From contig NC_134572.1 of assembly GCF_050947875.1 (NCBI RefSeq), positions 134,382,605 to 134,446,604 of the forward strand: DNA of 64,000 nt, written 5' to 3'. Below, piece by piece: positions 1 to 14,200 of the stretch. The translations under genes were made by a program, and so were the position numbers. The notes below the pieces were generated by a model that worked only from the letters and a program-made list of their open reading frames with translations, was not told the DNA's origin and searched no databases. Source of the DNA: Dermacentor variabilis. Lineage: Eukaryota > Arthropoda > Arachnida > Ixodida > Ixodidae. Numbering within the stretch: position 1 is the stretch's first letter; the number at the start of each line of letters is the position of its first letter.

Positions 1-3000
1 GATCTAGCACTTTTGAGGCAATTTATTTTACGCGTCTGAGATGATATTTCCCTGGGCTATAGCCTTACCGTTTTCGCGATTTTTCTAGAAAATTCATTTG
101 TGCCTATTCGTTCATTTATTGTGTAAATGTGGGTCCTCGCGTGCACGGGGAGTGATTTAAGGGAAGATATAGCACATTTGAGGGAACTTATTTTACGCGG
201 CCGAGATGATATTTCCCTGGGCTTATAGCCTTACCATTTTTTCGATTTTTCTAGAAAATTCATTTGTGCCTATTCGTTCATTTATTGTGTGAATCTGGGT
301 CCGCGAATGCATGTGGAGTTGTTTAAGCGAAGATCTAGCACTTTTGAGGGAACTTATTTTACGCGTCTCAGATGATATTTCCGTGGGCAATAGCCTTACC
401 GTTTTTTCGATTTTTCTAGAAAATTCATTTCTGCCTATTCGTTCATTTATTGTGTAAATCTGGGTCCGCGCATGCACGGGGAGTGATTTAAGCGAAGATG
501 TAGCACTTTTGAGGGAACTTATTTTACGCGGCCGAGATGATATTTCCCTGGGCTTATAGCCTTACCATTTTTTCGATTTTTCTAGAAAATTCATTTGTGC
601 CTATTCGTTCATTTATTGTGTGAATCTGGGTCCGCGAATGCATGTGGAGTTGTTTAAGCGAAGATCTAGCACTTTTGAGGGAACTTATTTTACGCGTCTG
701 AGATGATATTTCCCTGGGCTATAGCCTTACCGTTTTTTCGATTTTTCTAGAAAATTCATTTGTGCCTATTCGTTCATTTATTGTGTAAATCTGGGTCCGC
801 GCATGCATGGGGAGTGATTTAAGCGAAGATGTAGCACTTTTGAGGGAACTTATTTTACGCGTCTGAGATGATATTTCCCTGGGCTATAAGCCTTACCGTT
901 TTTTCGATTTTTCTTGAAAATTCATTTGTGCCTATTCGTTCATTTATTGTGCGAATCTGGGTCCTCGCGTGCACGGGGAGTGATTTAAAGGAAGATATAG
1001 CACTTTTGAGGGAACTTATTTTACGCGGCCGAGATGATATTTCCCTGGGCTATAGCCTTACCGTTTTAACGATTTTTCTAGAAAATTCCTGTGTGCCTAT
1101 TCGTTCATTTATTGTGTAAATCTGGGTCCGCGCATGCATGGGGAGTTGTTTAAGCGAAGATCTAGCACTTTTGAGGGAACTTATTTTATGCGGCCGAGAC
1201 GATATTTCCCTGGGCTATAGCCTTACCGTTTTTTCGATTTTTCTAGAAAATTCATTTCTGCCTATTCGTTCATTTATTGTGTAAATCTGGGTCCGCGCGT
1301 GCACGGGGAGTGATTGAAGCGAAGATCTAGCACTTTTGAGGGAACTTATTTTACGCGTCTGAGATGATATTTCCCTGGGCTATAGCCTTACCGTTTTTTC
1401 GATTTTTCTAGAAAATTCATTTCTGCCTATTCGTTCATTTATTGTGTGAATCTGGGTCCGCGCATGCATGGGGAGTTGTTTAAGCGAAGAACTAGCACTT
1501 TTGAGGCAACTTATTTTACGCGTCTGAGATGATATTTCCCTGGGCTATAGCCTTACCGTTTTTTCGGTTTTTCTAGAAAATTCATTTCTGCCTATTCGTT
1601 CATTTATTGTGTAAATCTGGGTCCGCGCGTGCACGGGGAGTGATTTAAGCGAAGATCTAGCACTTTTGAGGGAACTTATTTTACGCGGCCGAGATGATAT
1701 TTCCCTGGGCTATAGCCTTACCGTTTTTTCGATTTTTCTAGAAAATTCATTTGTGCCTATTTGTTCATTTATTGTGTAAATGTGGGCCCGCGTATGCACG
1801 GGGAGTGATTTAAGCGAAGATCTAGCACTTTTGAGGCAACTTATTTTAGGCGGCCGAGATGATATTTCCCTGGACTATAGCCTTACCGTTTTTTCGATTT
1901 TTCTAGAAAATTCATTTGTGCCTATTCGTTCATTTATTGTGTAAATGTAGGCCCGCGCATGCATGGGGAGTGATTTAAGCGAAGATCTAGCACTTTTGAG
2001 GCAACTTATTTTATGCGGCCGAGACGATATTTCCCTGGGCTATAGCCTTACCGTTTTTTCGATTTTTCAAGATAATTCATTTGTGCCTATTCGTTCATTT
2101 ATTGTGTAAATCTGGGTCCAAGCATGCACGGGGAGTGATTTAAGCGAAGATCTAGCACTTTTGAGGGAACTCATTTTGCGGGTCTGAGATGATATTTCCC
2201 TGGGCTATAGCCTTACCGTTTTTTCGATTTTTCTAGAAAATTTATTTGTGCCTATTCGTTCATTTATTGTGTAAATCTGGGTCCGCGCATGCATGGGGAG
2301 TGATTTAAGCGAAGATCTAGCACTTTTGAGGCAACCTATTTTATGCGGCCGAGACGATATTTCCCTGGGCTATAGCCTTACCGTTTTTTCGATTTTTCAA
2401 GATAATTCATTTGTGCCTATTCGTTCATTTATTGTGTAAATCCGGGTCCAAGCATGCACGGGGAGTGATTTAAGCGAAGATCTAGCACTTTTGAGGCAAC
2501 TTATTTTGCGCGGCCGAGATGATATTTCCCTGGGCTATAGCCTTACCGTTTTTTCGATTTTTCTAGAAAATTCATTTGTGCCTATTCGTTCATTTATTGT
2601 GTAAATCTGGGTCCGCGCATGCATGGGGAGTGATTTAAGCGAAGATCTGGCACTTTTGAGGCAATTTATTTTACGCGTCAGAGATGATATTTCCCTGGGC
2701 TATAGCCCTACCGTTTTTTCGATTTTTCTAGAAAATTCATTTCTGCCTATTCGTTCATTTATTGTGTAAATCTGGGCCCGCGCATGCACGGGGAGTGATT
2801 TAAGCGAAGATCTAGCACTTTTGAGGAAACTTATTTTATGCGGCCGAGACGATATTTCCCTGGGCTATAGCCTTACCGTTTTTTCGATTTTTCTAGAAAA
2901 TTCATTTGTGCCTATTCATTCATTTATTGTGCAAATCTGGGTTCGCGCATGCACGGGGAGTGATTTAAGCGAAGATCTAGTACTTTTGAGGGAACTTATT

Positions 3001-5209
3001 TTACGCGTCTGAGATGATATTTCCCTGGGCTATAGTCTTACCGTCTTTTCGATTTTCTAAAAAATTCATTTGTGCATATTCGTTCATTTATTGTGTGAAT
3101 CTGGGTCCGCGCATGCATGGGGAGTTGTTTAAGCGAAGATCTAGCACTTTTGAGGGAACTTCTTTTACGCGTCTGAGATGATATTTCCCTGGGCTATAGC
3201 CTTACCGTTTTTTCAATTTTTCTAGAAAATTCATTCCTGCCTATTCGTTCATTTATTGTGTAAATCTGGGTCCGCGCGTGTACGGGGAGTGATTTAAGCG
3301 AAGATCTAGCACTTTTGAGGGAACTTATTTTACGCGTCTGAGATGATATTTCCCTGGGATATAGCCTTACCGTTTTTTCGATTTTTCTTGAAAATTCATT
3401 TGTGCCTATTCGTTCATTTATTGTGTAAATGTGGGTGCTCGCGTGCACGGGGAGTGATTTAAGGGAAGATATAGCACTTTTGAGGAAACTTATTTTACGC
3501 GGCCGAGATGATATTTCCCAGGGCTTATAGCCTTACCATTTTTTCGATTTTTCTAGAAAATTCATTTGTGCCTATTCGTTCATTTATTGTGTAAATCTGG
3601 GTCCGCGCATGCATGGGGAGTGATTTAAGCGAAGATCTAGCACTTTTGAGGCAACCTATTTTATGCGGCCGAGACGATATTTCCCTGGGCTATAGCCTTA
3701 CCGTTTTTTCGATTTTTCTGGAAAATTCATTTGTGCCTATTCGTTCATTTATTGTGTAAATCTGGGTCCGCGCATGCATGGGGAGTGATTTAAGCGAAGA
3801 TCTAGCACTTTCGAGGCAATTTATTTTACGCGTCTGAGATGATATTTTCCTGGGCTATAGCCTTACCGTTTTTTCGATTTTTCTAGAAAATTCATTTGTG
3901 CCTATTTGTTCATTTATTGTGTAAATGTGGGCCCGCGCATGCACGGGGAGTGATTTAAGCGAAGATGTAGCACTTTTGAGGCAACTTATTTTAAGCGGCC
4001 GAGATGATATTTCCCTGGACTATATAGCCTTACCGTTTTTTCGATTTTTCTAGAAAATTCATTTGTGCCTATTCGTTCATTTATTGTGTAAATGTAGGCC
4101 CGCGCATGCACGGGGAGTCATTTAAGCGAAGATCTAGCACTTTTGAGGCAACTTATTTTACGCGGCCGAGATGATACTTCCCTGGGCTATAGCCTTACCG
4201 TTTTTTCGATTTTTCTAGAAAATTCATTTGTTCCTATTCGTTCATTTATTGTGTAAATCTGGGACCGGGCATGCATGGGGAGTGATTTAAGCGAAGATCC
4301 AGCACTTTTGAGGCAATTTATTTTACGCGTCTGAGATGATATTTCCCTGGGCTATAGCCTTACCGTTTTTTCGATTTTTCTAGAAAATTCATTTTTGCCT
4401 ATTCGTTCATTTATTGTGTAAATGTGGGCCCGCGCATGCACGGGGAGTGATTTAAGCGAAGATCTAGCACTTTTGAGGCAACTTATTTTATGCGGCCGAG
4501 ACGATATTTCCCTGGGCTATAGCCTTACCGTTTTGTCGATTTTTCTAGAAAATTCATTTGTGCCTATTCGTTCATTTATTGTGTAAATGTGGGCCCGCGC
4601 ATGCACGGGGAGTGATTTAAGCGAAGAGCTAGCACTTCTAAGGCAACTTATTTTACGCGTCTGTGATTATATTTCCCTGGGCAGCCTTACCGTTTTTTCG
4701 ATTTTTCTAGAAAATTCATTTGTGCCTATTCATTCATTTATTGTGTAAATCTGGGTCCGCGCATGCACGGGGAGTGATTTAAGCGAAGATCTAGTACTTT
4801 TGAGGGAACTTATTTTACGCGTCTGAGATGATATTTCCCTGGGCTATAGTCTTACCGTCTTTTCGATTTTCTAAAAATTCATTTGTGCATATTCGTTCAT
4901 TTATTGTGTGAATCTGGGTCCGCGCATGCATGGGGAGTGATTTAAGCGAAGATCTAGCACTTTTGAGGCAACCTATTTTTTGCGGCCGAAACGATATTTC
5001 CCTGGGCTATAGCCTTACCGTTTTTTCGATTTTTCTAGAAAATTCATTCCTGCCTATTCGTTCATTTATTGTGTAAATCTGGGTCCGCGCGTGTACGGGG
5101 AGTGATTTAAGCGAAGTTCTAGCACTTTTGAGGGAACTTATTTTACGCGTCTGAGATGATATTTCCCTGGGCCTTACCGTTTTTTCGATTTTTCTTGAAA
5201 ATTCATTTG

Positions 5210-5240
5210 TGCCTATTCGTTCATTTGCGGCCGAAACGAT
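5210..5240. other. Register break in satellite A (deletion junction at 5226/5227)
   Basis: TTCGTTCATTT is joined directly to GCGGCCGAAACG, skipping the rest of one monomer and the start of another. A related block at 17.9-18.6 kb keeps the intact order. There CATTT ends at 18171 and GCGGCCGAAACG begins at 18417, so about 245 bp (1.5 monomers) is missing here. A run of T at both ends gives possible microhomology. Confidence 0.8.
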
Positions 5241-8200
5241 ATTTCCCTGGGCTATAGCCTTACCGTTTTTTCGATTTTTCTAGCAAATTCATTTGTGCCT
5301 ATTCGTTCATTTATTGTGTAAATCTGGGTCCGCGCATGCATGGGGAGTGATTTAAGCGGAGATCTAGCACTTTTGAGGCAATTTATTTTACGCGTCTGAG
5401 ATGATATTTTCCTGGGCTATAGCCTTACCGTTTTTTCGATTTTTCTAGAAAATTCATTTGTGCCTATTCGTTCATTTATTGTGTAAATGTAGGCCCGCGC
5501 ATGCACGGGGAGTCATTTAAGCGAAGATCTAGCACTTTTGAGGCAACTTATTTTACGCGGCCGAGATGATACTACCCTGGGCTATAGCCTTACCGTTTTT
5601 TCGATTTTTCTAGAAAATTCATTTGTGCCTATTCGTTCATTTATTGTGTAAATCTGGGTCCGCGCATGCATGGGGAGTGATTTAAGCGAAGATCTAGCAC
5701 TTTTGAGGCAATTTATTTTAAGCGTCTGAGATGATATTTCCCTGGGCTATAGCCTTACCGTTTTTTCGATTTTTCTAGAAAATTCATTTGTGCCTATTCG
5801 TTCATTTATTGTGTGAATCTCGGTCCGCGCATGCATGGGGAGTTGTTTAAGCGAAGATCTAGCACTTTTGAGGGAACTTATTTTACGCGTCTGAGATGAT
5901 ATTTCCCTGGGCTATATATAGCCTTACCGTCTTTTCGATTTTTCTAGAAAATTCATTTCTGCCTATTCGTTCATTTATTGTGCAAATCTGGGTCCGTGCG
6001 TGCACGGGGAGTGATTTAAGCAAAGATCTGGCACTTCTGAGGGAACTTATTTTACGCGTATGAGATATTTCCCTGGGCTATAATAGCCTTACCGTTTTTT
6101 CGATTTTTCTAGAAAATTCATTTGTGCCTATTCGTTCATTTATTGTGTGAATCTGGGTCCGCGCATGCATGGGGAGTTGCTTAAGCGAAGATCTAGCACT
6201 TTTGAGGCAATTTATTTTAAGCGTCTGAGATGATATTTCCCTGGGCTATAGCCTGACCGTTTTTTCGATTTTTCTAGAAAATTCATTTGTGCCTATTTGT
6301 TCATTTATTGTGTAAATGTGGGCCCGCGCATGCACGGGGAGTGATTTAAGCGAAGATGTAGCACTTTTGAGGCAACTTATTTTAAGCGGCCGAGATGATA
6401 TTTCCCTGGACTATATAGCCTTACCGTTTTTTCGATTTTTCTAGAAAATTCATTTGTGCCTATTCGTTCATTTATTGTGTAAATGTAGGCCCGCGCATGC
6501 ACGGGGAGTCATTTAAGCGAAGATCTAGCTCTTTTGAGGCAACTTATTTTACGCGGCCGAGATGATACTTCCCTGGGCTATAGCCTTACCGTTTTTTCGA
6601 TTTTTCTAGAAAATTCATTTGCTCCTATTCGTTCATTTATTGTGTAAATCTGGGTCCGCGCATGCATGGGGAGTGATTTAAGCGAAGATCTAGCACTTTT
6701 GAGGCAATTTATTTTACGCGTCTGAGATGATATTTCCCTGGGCTATAGCCTTACCGTTTTTTCGATTTTTCTAGAAAATTCATTTGTGCCTATTCGTTCA
6801 TTTATTGTGTAAATGTGGGCCCGCGCATGCACGGGGAGTGATTTAGGCGAAGAGCTAGCACTTCTAAGGCAACTTATTTTACGCGTCTGTGATTATATTT
6901 CCCTGGGCGGCCTTACCGTTTTTTCGATTTTTCTAGAAAATTCATTTGTGCCTATTCATTCATTTATTGTGCAAATCTGGGTCCGAGCATGCACGGGGAG
7001 TGATTTAAGCGAAGATCTAGTACTTTTGAGGGAACTTATTTTACGCGTGTGAGATGATATTTCCCTGGGCTATAGTCTTACCGTCTTTTCGATTTTCTAA
7101 AAAATTCATTTGTGCATATTCGTTCATTTATTGTGTGAATCTGGGTCCGCGTATGCATGGGGAGTTGTTTATGCGAAGATCTAGCACTTTTGAGGGAACT
7201 TATTTTACGCGTCTGAGATGATATTTCCCTGGGCTATAGCCTTACCGTTTTTTCAATTTTTCTAGAAAATTCATTCCTGCCTATTCGTTCATTTATTGTG
7301 TAAATCTGGGTCCGCGCGTGTACGGGGAGTGATTTAAGCGAAGATCTAGCACTTTTGAGGCAATTTATTTTACGCGTCTGAGATGATATTTCCCTGGGCT
7401 ATAACCTTACCGTTTTTTCGATTTTTCTAGAAAATTCATTTTTGCCTATTCGTTCATTTATTGTGTAAATGTGGGCCCGCGCATGCACGGGGATTGATTT
7501 AAGCGAAGATCTAGCACTTTTGAGGCAACTTATTTTATGCGGCCGAGACGATATTTCCCTGGGCTATAGCCTTACCGTTTTTTCGACTTTTCTAGAAAAT
7601 TCATTTGTGCCTATTCGTTCATTTATCGTGTAAATGTGGGCCCGCGCAAGCACGGGGAGTGATTTAAGCGAAGAGCTAGCACTTCTAAGGCAACTTATTT
7701 TGCGCGTCTGTGATTATATTTCCCTGGGCAGCCTTACCGTTTTTTCGATTTTTCTAGAAAATTCATTTGTGCCTATTCATTCATTTATTGTGTAAATCTG
7801 GGTCCGCGCATGCACGGGGAGTGATTTAAGCGAAGATCTGGCACTTTTGAGGAAACTTATTTTACGCGGCCGAGATGATATTTCCCAGGGCTTATAGCCT
7901 TACCATTTTTTCGATTTTTCTAGAAAATTCATTTGTGCCTATTCGTTCATTTATTGTGTAAATCTGGGTCCGCGCATGCATGGGGAGTGATCTAAGCGAA
8001 GATCTAGCACTTTTGAGGCAACCTATTTTATGCGGCCGAGACGATATTTCCCTGGGCTATAGCCTTACCGTTTTTTCGATTTTTCTAGAAAATTCATTTG
8101 TGCCTATTCGTTCATTTATTGTGTAAATCTAGGTCCGCGCATGCATGGGGAGTGATTTAAGCGAAGATCTAGCACTTTTGAGGCAATTTATTTTACGCGT

Positions 8201-11200
8201 CTGAGATGATACTTTCCTGGGCTATAGCCTTACCGTTTTTTCGATTTTTCTAGAAAATTCATTTGTGCCTATTTGTTCATTTATTGTGTAAATGTGGGCC
8301 CGCGCATGCACGGGGAGTGATTTAAGCGAAGATCTAGCACTTTTGAGGCAACTTATTTTAAGCGGCCGAGATGATATTTCCCTGGACTATAGCCTTACCG
8401 TTTTTTCGATTTTTCTAGAAAATTCATTTGTGCCTATTCGTTCATTTATTGTGTAAATGTAGGCCCGCGCATGCATGGGGAGTGATTTAAGCGAAGATCT
8501 AGCACTTTTGAGGCAATTTATTTTAAGCGTCTGAGATGATAGTTCCCTGGGCTATAGCCTTACCGTTTTTTCGATTTTTCTAGAAAATTCATTTGTGCCT
8601 ATTCGTTCATTTATTGTGTAAATATGGGTCCGCGCATGCACGGGGAGTGATTTAAGCGAATGTCTAGCACTTTTGAGGGAACTTATTTTACGCGTCTGAG
8701 ATGATATTTCCCTGGGCTATAGCCTTACCGTTTTTTCGATTTTTCTAGAAAATTCATTTCTGCCTATTCGTTCATTTATTGTGTAAATCTGGGTCCGCGC
8801 GTGCACGCGGAGTGATTTAAGCGAAGATCTAGCACTTTTGAGGAAACCTATTTTACGCGGCCGAGATGATATTTCCCTGGGCTACAGCCTTACCGTTTTT
8901 TTCGATTTTTCTAGAAAATTCATTTGTGCCTATTTGTTCATTTATTGTGTAAATGTGGGTCCTCGCGTGCACGGGGAGTGATCTAAGGGAAGATATAGCA
9001 CTTTTGAGGGAACTTATTTTACGCGGCCGAGACGATATTTCCCTGGGCTATAGCCTTACCGTTTTTTTTCGATTTTTCTAGAAAATTCATTTGTGCCTAT
9101 TCGTTCGTTTATTGTGTAAATCTGGGCGCGCGCATGCACGGGGAGTGATTTAATCGAAGATCTAGCACTTTTGAGGCAACTTATTTTACGCGGCCGAGAT
9201 GATATTTCCCTGGGCTATAGCCTTACCGTTTTTTCGACTTTTCTAGAAAATTCATTTGTGCCTATTCGTTCATTTATTGTGTGAATCTGGGTCCGCGCAT
9301 GCATGGGGAGTTGTTTAAGCGAAGATCTAGCACTTTTGAGGCAACCTATTTTATGCGGCCGAGACGATATTTTCCTGGGCTATAGCCTTACGGTTTTTTC
9401 GATTTTTCTAGAAAATTCATTTGTGCCTATTTGTTCATTTATTGCGTAAATGTGGGCCCGCGCATGCACGGGGAGTGATTTAAGCGAAGATCTAGCACTT
9501 TTGAGGCAACTTATTTTAATCGGCCGAGATGATATTTCCCTGGACTATAGCCTTACCGTTTTTTCGATTTTTCTAGAAAATTCATTTGTGCCTATTCGTT
9601 CATTTATTGTGTAAATGTAGGCCCGCGCATGCACGGGGAGTCATTTAAGCGAAGATCTAGCACTTTTGAGGCAATTTATTTTACGCGGCCGAGATGATAC
9701 TACCCTGGGCTATAGCCTTACCGTTTTTTCGATTTTTCTAGAAAATTCATTTGTGCCTATTCGTTCATTTATTGTGTAAATCTGGGTCCGCGCATGCATG
9801 GGGAGTGATTTAAGCGAAGATCTAGCACTTTTGAGGCAATTTATTTTAAGCGTCTGAGATGATATTTCCCTGGGCTATAGCCTTACCGTTTTTTCGATTT
9901 TTCTAGAAAATTCATTTGTGCCTATTCGTTCATTTATTGTGTGAATCTCGGTCCGCGCATGCATGGGGAGTTGTTTAAGCGAAGATCTAGCACTTTTGAG
10001 GGAACTCATTTTACGCGTCTGAGATGATATTGCCCTGGGCTATAGCCTTACCGTTTTTTCGATTTTTCTAGAAAATTCATTTCTGCCTATTCGTTCATTT
10101 ATTGTGCAAATCTGGGTCCGTGCGTGCACGGGGAGTGATTTAAGCAAAGATCTGGCACTTCTGAGGGAACTTATTTTACGCGTATGAGATGATATTTCCC
10201 TGGGCTATAATAGCCTTACCGTTTTTTCGATTTTTCTAGAAAATTCATTTTTGCCTATTCGTTCATTTATTGTGTAAATGTGGGCCCGCGCATGCACGGG
10301 GATTGATTTAAGCGAAGATCTAGCACTTTTGAGGCAACTTATTTTATGCGGCCGAGACGATATTTCCCTGGGCTATAGCCTTACCGTTTTTTCGATTTTT
10401 CTAGAAAATTCATTTGTGCCTATTCGTTCATTTATTGTGTAAATCTGGGTCTAAGCATGCATGGGGAGTGATTTAAGCGAAGATCTAGCACTTTTGAGGC
10501 AACCTATCTTATGCGGCCGAGACGATATTTCCCTGGGCTATAGCCTTACCGTTTTTTCGATTTTTCTAGAAAATTCATTTGTGCCTATTCGTTCATTTAT
10601 TGTGTAAATCTGGGTCCGCGCATGCATGGGGAGTGATTTAAGCGAAGATCTAGCACTTTTGAGGCAATTTATTTTACGCGTCTGAGATGATATTTCCCTG
10701 GGCTATAGCCTTACCGTTTTTTCGATTTTTCTAGAAAATTCATTTGTGCCTATTCGTTCATTTATTGTGTAAATATGGGTCCGCGCATGCATGGGGAGTG
10801 ATTTAAGCGAAGATCTAGCACTTTTGAGGCAACTTATTTTATGCGGCCGAGACGATATTTCCCTGGGCTATAGCCTTACCGTTTTTTAGATTTTCCTAGA
10901 AAATTCATTTGTGCCTATTCGTTCATTTATTGTGTAAATCTGGGTCTAAGCATGCATGGGGAGTGATTTAAGCGAAGATCTAGCACTTTTGAGGCAACCT
11001 ATCTTATGCGGCCGAGACGATATTTCCCTGGGCTATAGCCTTACCGTTTTTTCGATTTTTCTAGAAAATTCATTTGTGCCTATTCGTTCATTTATTGTGT
11101 AAATCTGGGTCCGCGCATGCATGGGGAGTGATTTAAGCGAAGATCTAGCACTTTTGAGGCAATTTATTTTACGCGTCTGAGATGATATTTCCCTGGGCTA

Positions 11201-14200
11201 TAGTCTTACCGTCTTTTCGATTTTCTAAAAAATTCATTTGTGCATATTCGTTCATTTATTGTGTGAATCTGGGTCCGCGCATGCATGGGGAGTTGTTTAA
11301 GCGAAGATCTGGCACTTTTGAGGAAACTTATTTTACGCGGCCGAGATGATATTTCCCAGGGCTTATAGCCTTACCATTTTTTCGATTTTTCTAGAAAATT
11401 CATTTGTGCCTATTCGTTCATTTATTGTGTAAATCTGGGTCCGCGCATGCATGGGGAGTGATCTAAGCGAAGATCTAGCACTTTTGAGGCAACCTATTTT
11501 ATGCGGCCGAGACGATATTTCCCTGGGCTATAGCCTTACCGTTTTTTCGATTTTTCTAGAAAATTCATTTGTGCCTATTAGTTCATTTATTGTGTGAATC
11601 TAGGTCCGCGCATGCATGGGGAGTGATTTAAGCGAAGATCTAGCACTTTTGAGGCAATTTATTTTACGCGTCTGAGAGGATATTTTCCTGGGCTATAGCC
11701 TTACCGTTTTTTCGATTTTTCTAGAAAATTCATTTGTGCCTATTTGTTCATTTATTGTGTAAATGTGGGCCCGCGCATGCACGGGGAGTGATTTAAGCGA
11801 AGATCTAGCACTTATGAGGCAACTTATTTTAAGCGGCCGAGATGATATTTCCCTGGACTATAGCCTTACCGTTTTTTCGATTTTTCTAGAAAATTCATTT
11901 GTGCCTATTCGTTCATTTATTGTGTAAATGTAGGCCCGCGCATGCATGGGGAGTGATTTAAGCGAAGATCTAGCACTTTTGAGGCAATTTATTTTAAGCG
12001 TCTGAGATGATATTTCCCTTACCGTTTTTCCGAATTTTCTAGAAAATTCATTTGTGCCTATTCGTTCATTTATTGTGTAAATATGGGTCCGCGCATGCAC
12101 GGGGAGTGATTTAAGCGAATGTCTAGCACTTTTGAGGCAACTTATTTTACGCGTCTGAGATGATATTTCCCTGGGCTATAGCCTTACCGTTTTTTCGATT
12201 TTTCTAGAAAATTCATTTCTGCCTATTCGTTCATTTATTGTGTAAATCTGGGTCCGCGCGTGCACGCGGAGTGATTTAAGCGAAGATCTAGCACTTTTGA
12301 GGGAACTTATTTTATGCGGCCGAGACGATATTTCCCTGGGCTATAGCCTTACCGTTTTTTCGATTTTTCTAGAAAATTCATTTGTGCCTATTTGTTCATT
12401 TATTGTGTAAATGTGGCCCCGCGCATGCACGGGGAGTGATTTAAGCGAAGTTCTAGCACTTTTGAGGCAACTTATTTTAGGCGGCCGAGATGATATTTCC
12501 CTGGACTATAGCCTTACCGTTTTTTCGATTTTTCTAGAAAATTCATTTGTGCCTATTCGTTCATTTATTGTGTAAATGTAGGCCCGCGCATGCATGGGGA
12601 GTGATTTAAGCGAAGATCTAGCACTTTTGAGGCAACCTATTTTACGCGGCCGAGATGATATTTCCCTGGGCTATAGTCTTACCGTCTTTTCGATTTTCTA
12701 AAAAATTCATTTGTGCATATTCGTTCATTTATTGTGTGAATCTGGGTCCGCGCATGCATGGGGAGTGATTTAAGCGAAGATCTAGCACTTTTGAGGCAAC
12801 TTATTTTGCGTGGCCGAGATGATATTTCCCTGGGCTATAGCCTTACCGTTTTTTCGATTTTTCTAGAAAATTCATTTGTGCCCATTCGTTCATTTATTGT
12901 GTAAATCTGGGTCCGCGCATGCATGGGGAGTGATTTAAGCGAAGATCTAGCACTTTTGAGGCAATTTATTTTACGCGTCTGAGATGATATTTCCCTGGGA
13001 TATAGCCTTACTGTTTTTTCGATTTTTCTAGAAAATTCATTTTTGCCTATTCGTTCATTTATTGTGTAAATGTGGGCCCGCGCATGCACGGGGAGTGATT
13101 TAAGCGAAGATCTAGCACTTTTGAGGCAACTTATTTTATGCGGCCGAGACGATATTTCCCTGGGCTATAGCCTTACCGTTTTTTCGATTTTTCTAGAAAA
13201 TTCATTTCTGCCTATTCGTTCATTTATTGTGTAAATCTGGGCCCGCGTATGCACGGGGAGTGATTTAAGCGAAGATCTAGCACTTTTGAGGCAACTTATT
13301 TTGCGTGGCCGAGATGATATTTCCCTGGGCTATAGCCTTACCGTTTTTTCGATTTTTCTAGAAAATTCATTTGTGCCCATTCGTTCATTTATTGTGTAAA
13401 TCTGGGTCCGCGCATGCATGGGGAGTGATTTAAGCGAAGATCTAGCACTTTTGAGGCAATTTATTTTACGCGTCTGAGATGATATTTCCCTGGGATATAG
13501 CCTTACCGTTTTTTCGATTTTTCTAGAAAATTCATTTGTGCCTATTCATTCATTTATTGTGTAAATCTGGGTCCGCGCATGCACGGGGAGTGATTTAAGC
13601 GAAGATCTAGTACTTTTGAGGGAACTTATTTTACGCGTCTGAGATGATATTTCCCTGGGCTATAGTCTTACCGTCTTTTCGATTTTCTAAAAAATTCATT
13701 CCTGCCTATTCGTTCATTTATTGTGTAAATCTGGGTCCGCGCGTGTACGGGGAGTGATTTAAGCGAAGATCTAGCACTTTTGAGGGAACTTATTTTACGC
13801 GTCTGAGATGATATTTCCCTGGGCTATAGCCTTACCGTTTTTTCGATTTTTCTTGAAAATTCATTTATGCCTATTCATTCATTTATTGTGTAAATGTGGG
13901 TGCTCGCGTGCACGGGGAGTGATTTAAGGGAACATATAGCACTTTTGAGGAAACTTATTTTACGCGGCCGAGATGATATTTCCCAGGGTTTATAGCCTTA
14001 CCATTTTTTCGATTTTTCTAGAAAATTCATTTGTGCCTATTCGTTCATTTATTGTGTAAATCTGGGTCCGCGCATGCATGGGGAGTGATTTAAGCGATGA
14101 TCTAGCACTTTTGAGGCAATTTATTTTACGCGTCTGAGATGATATTTTCCTGGGCTATAGCCTTACCGTTTTTTTCGATTTTTCTAGAAAATTCATTTGT

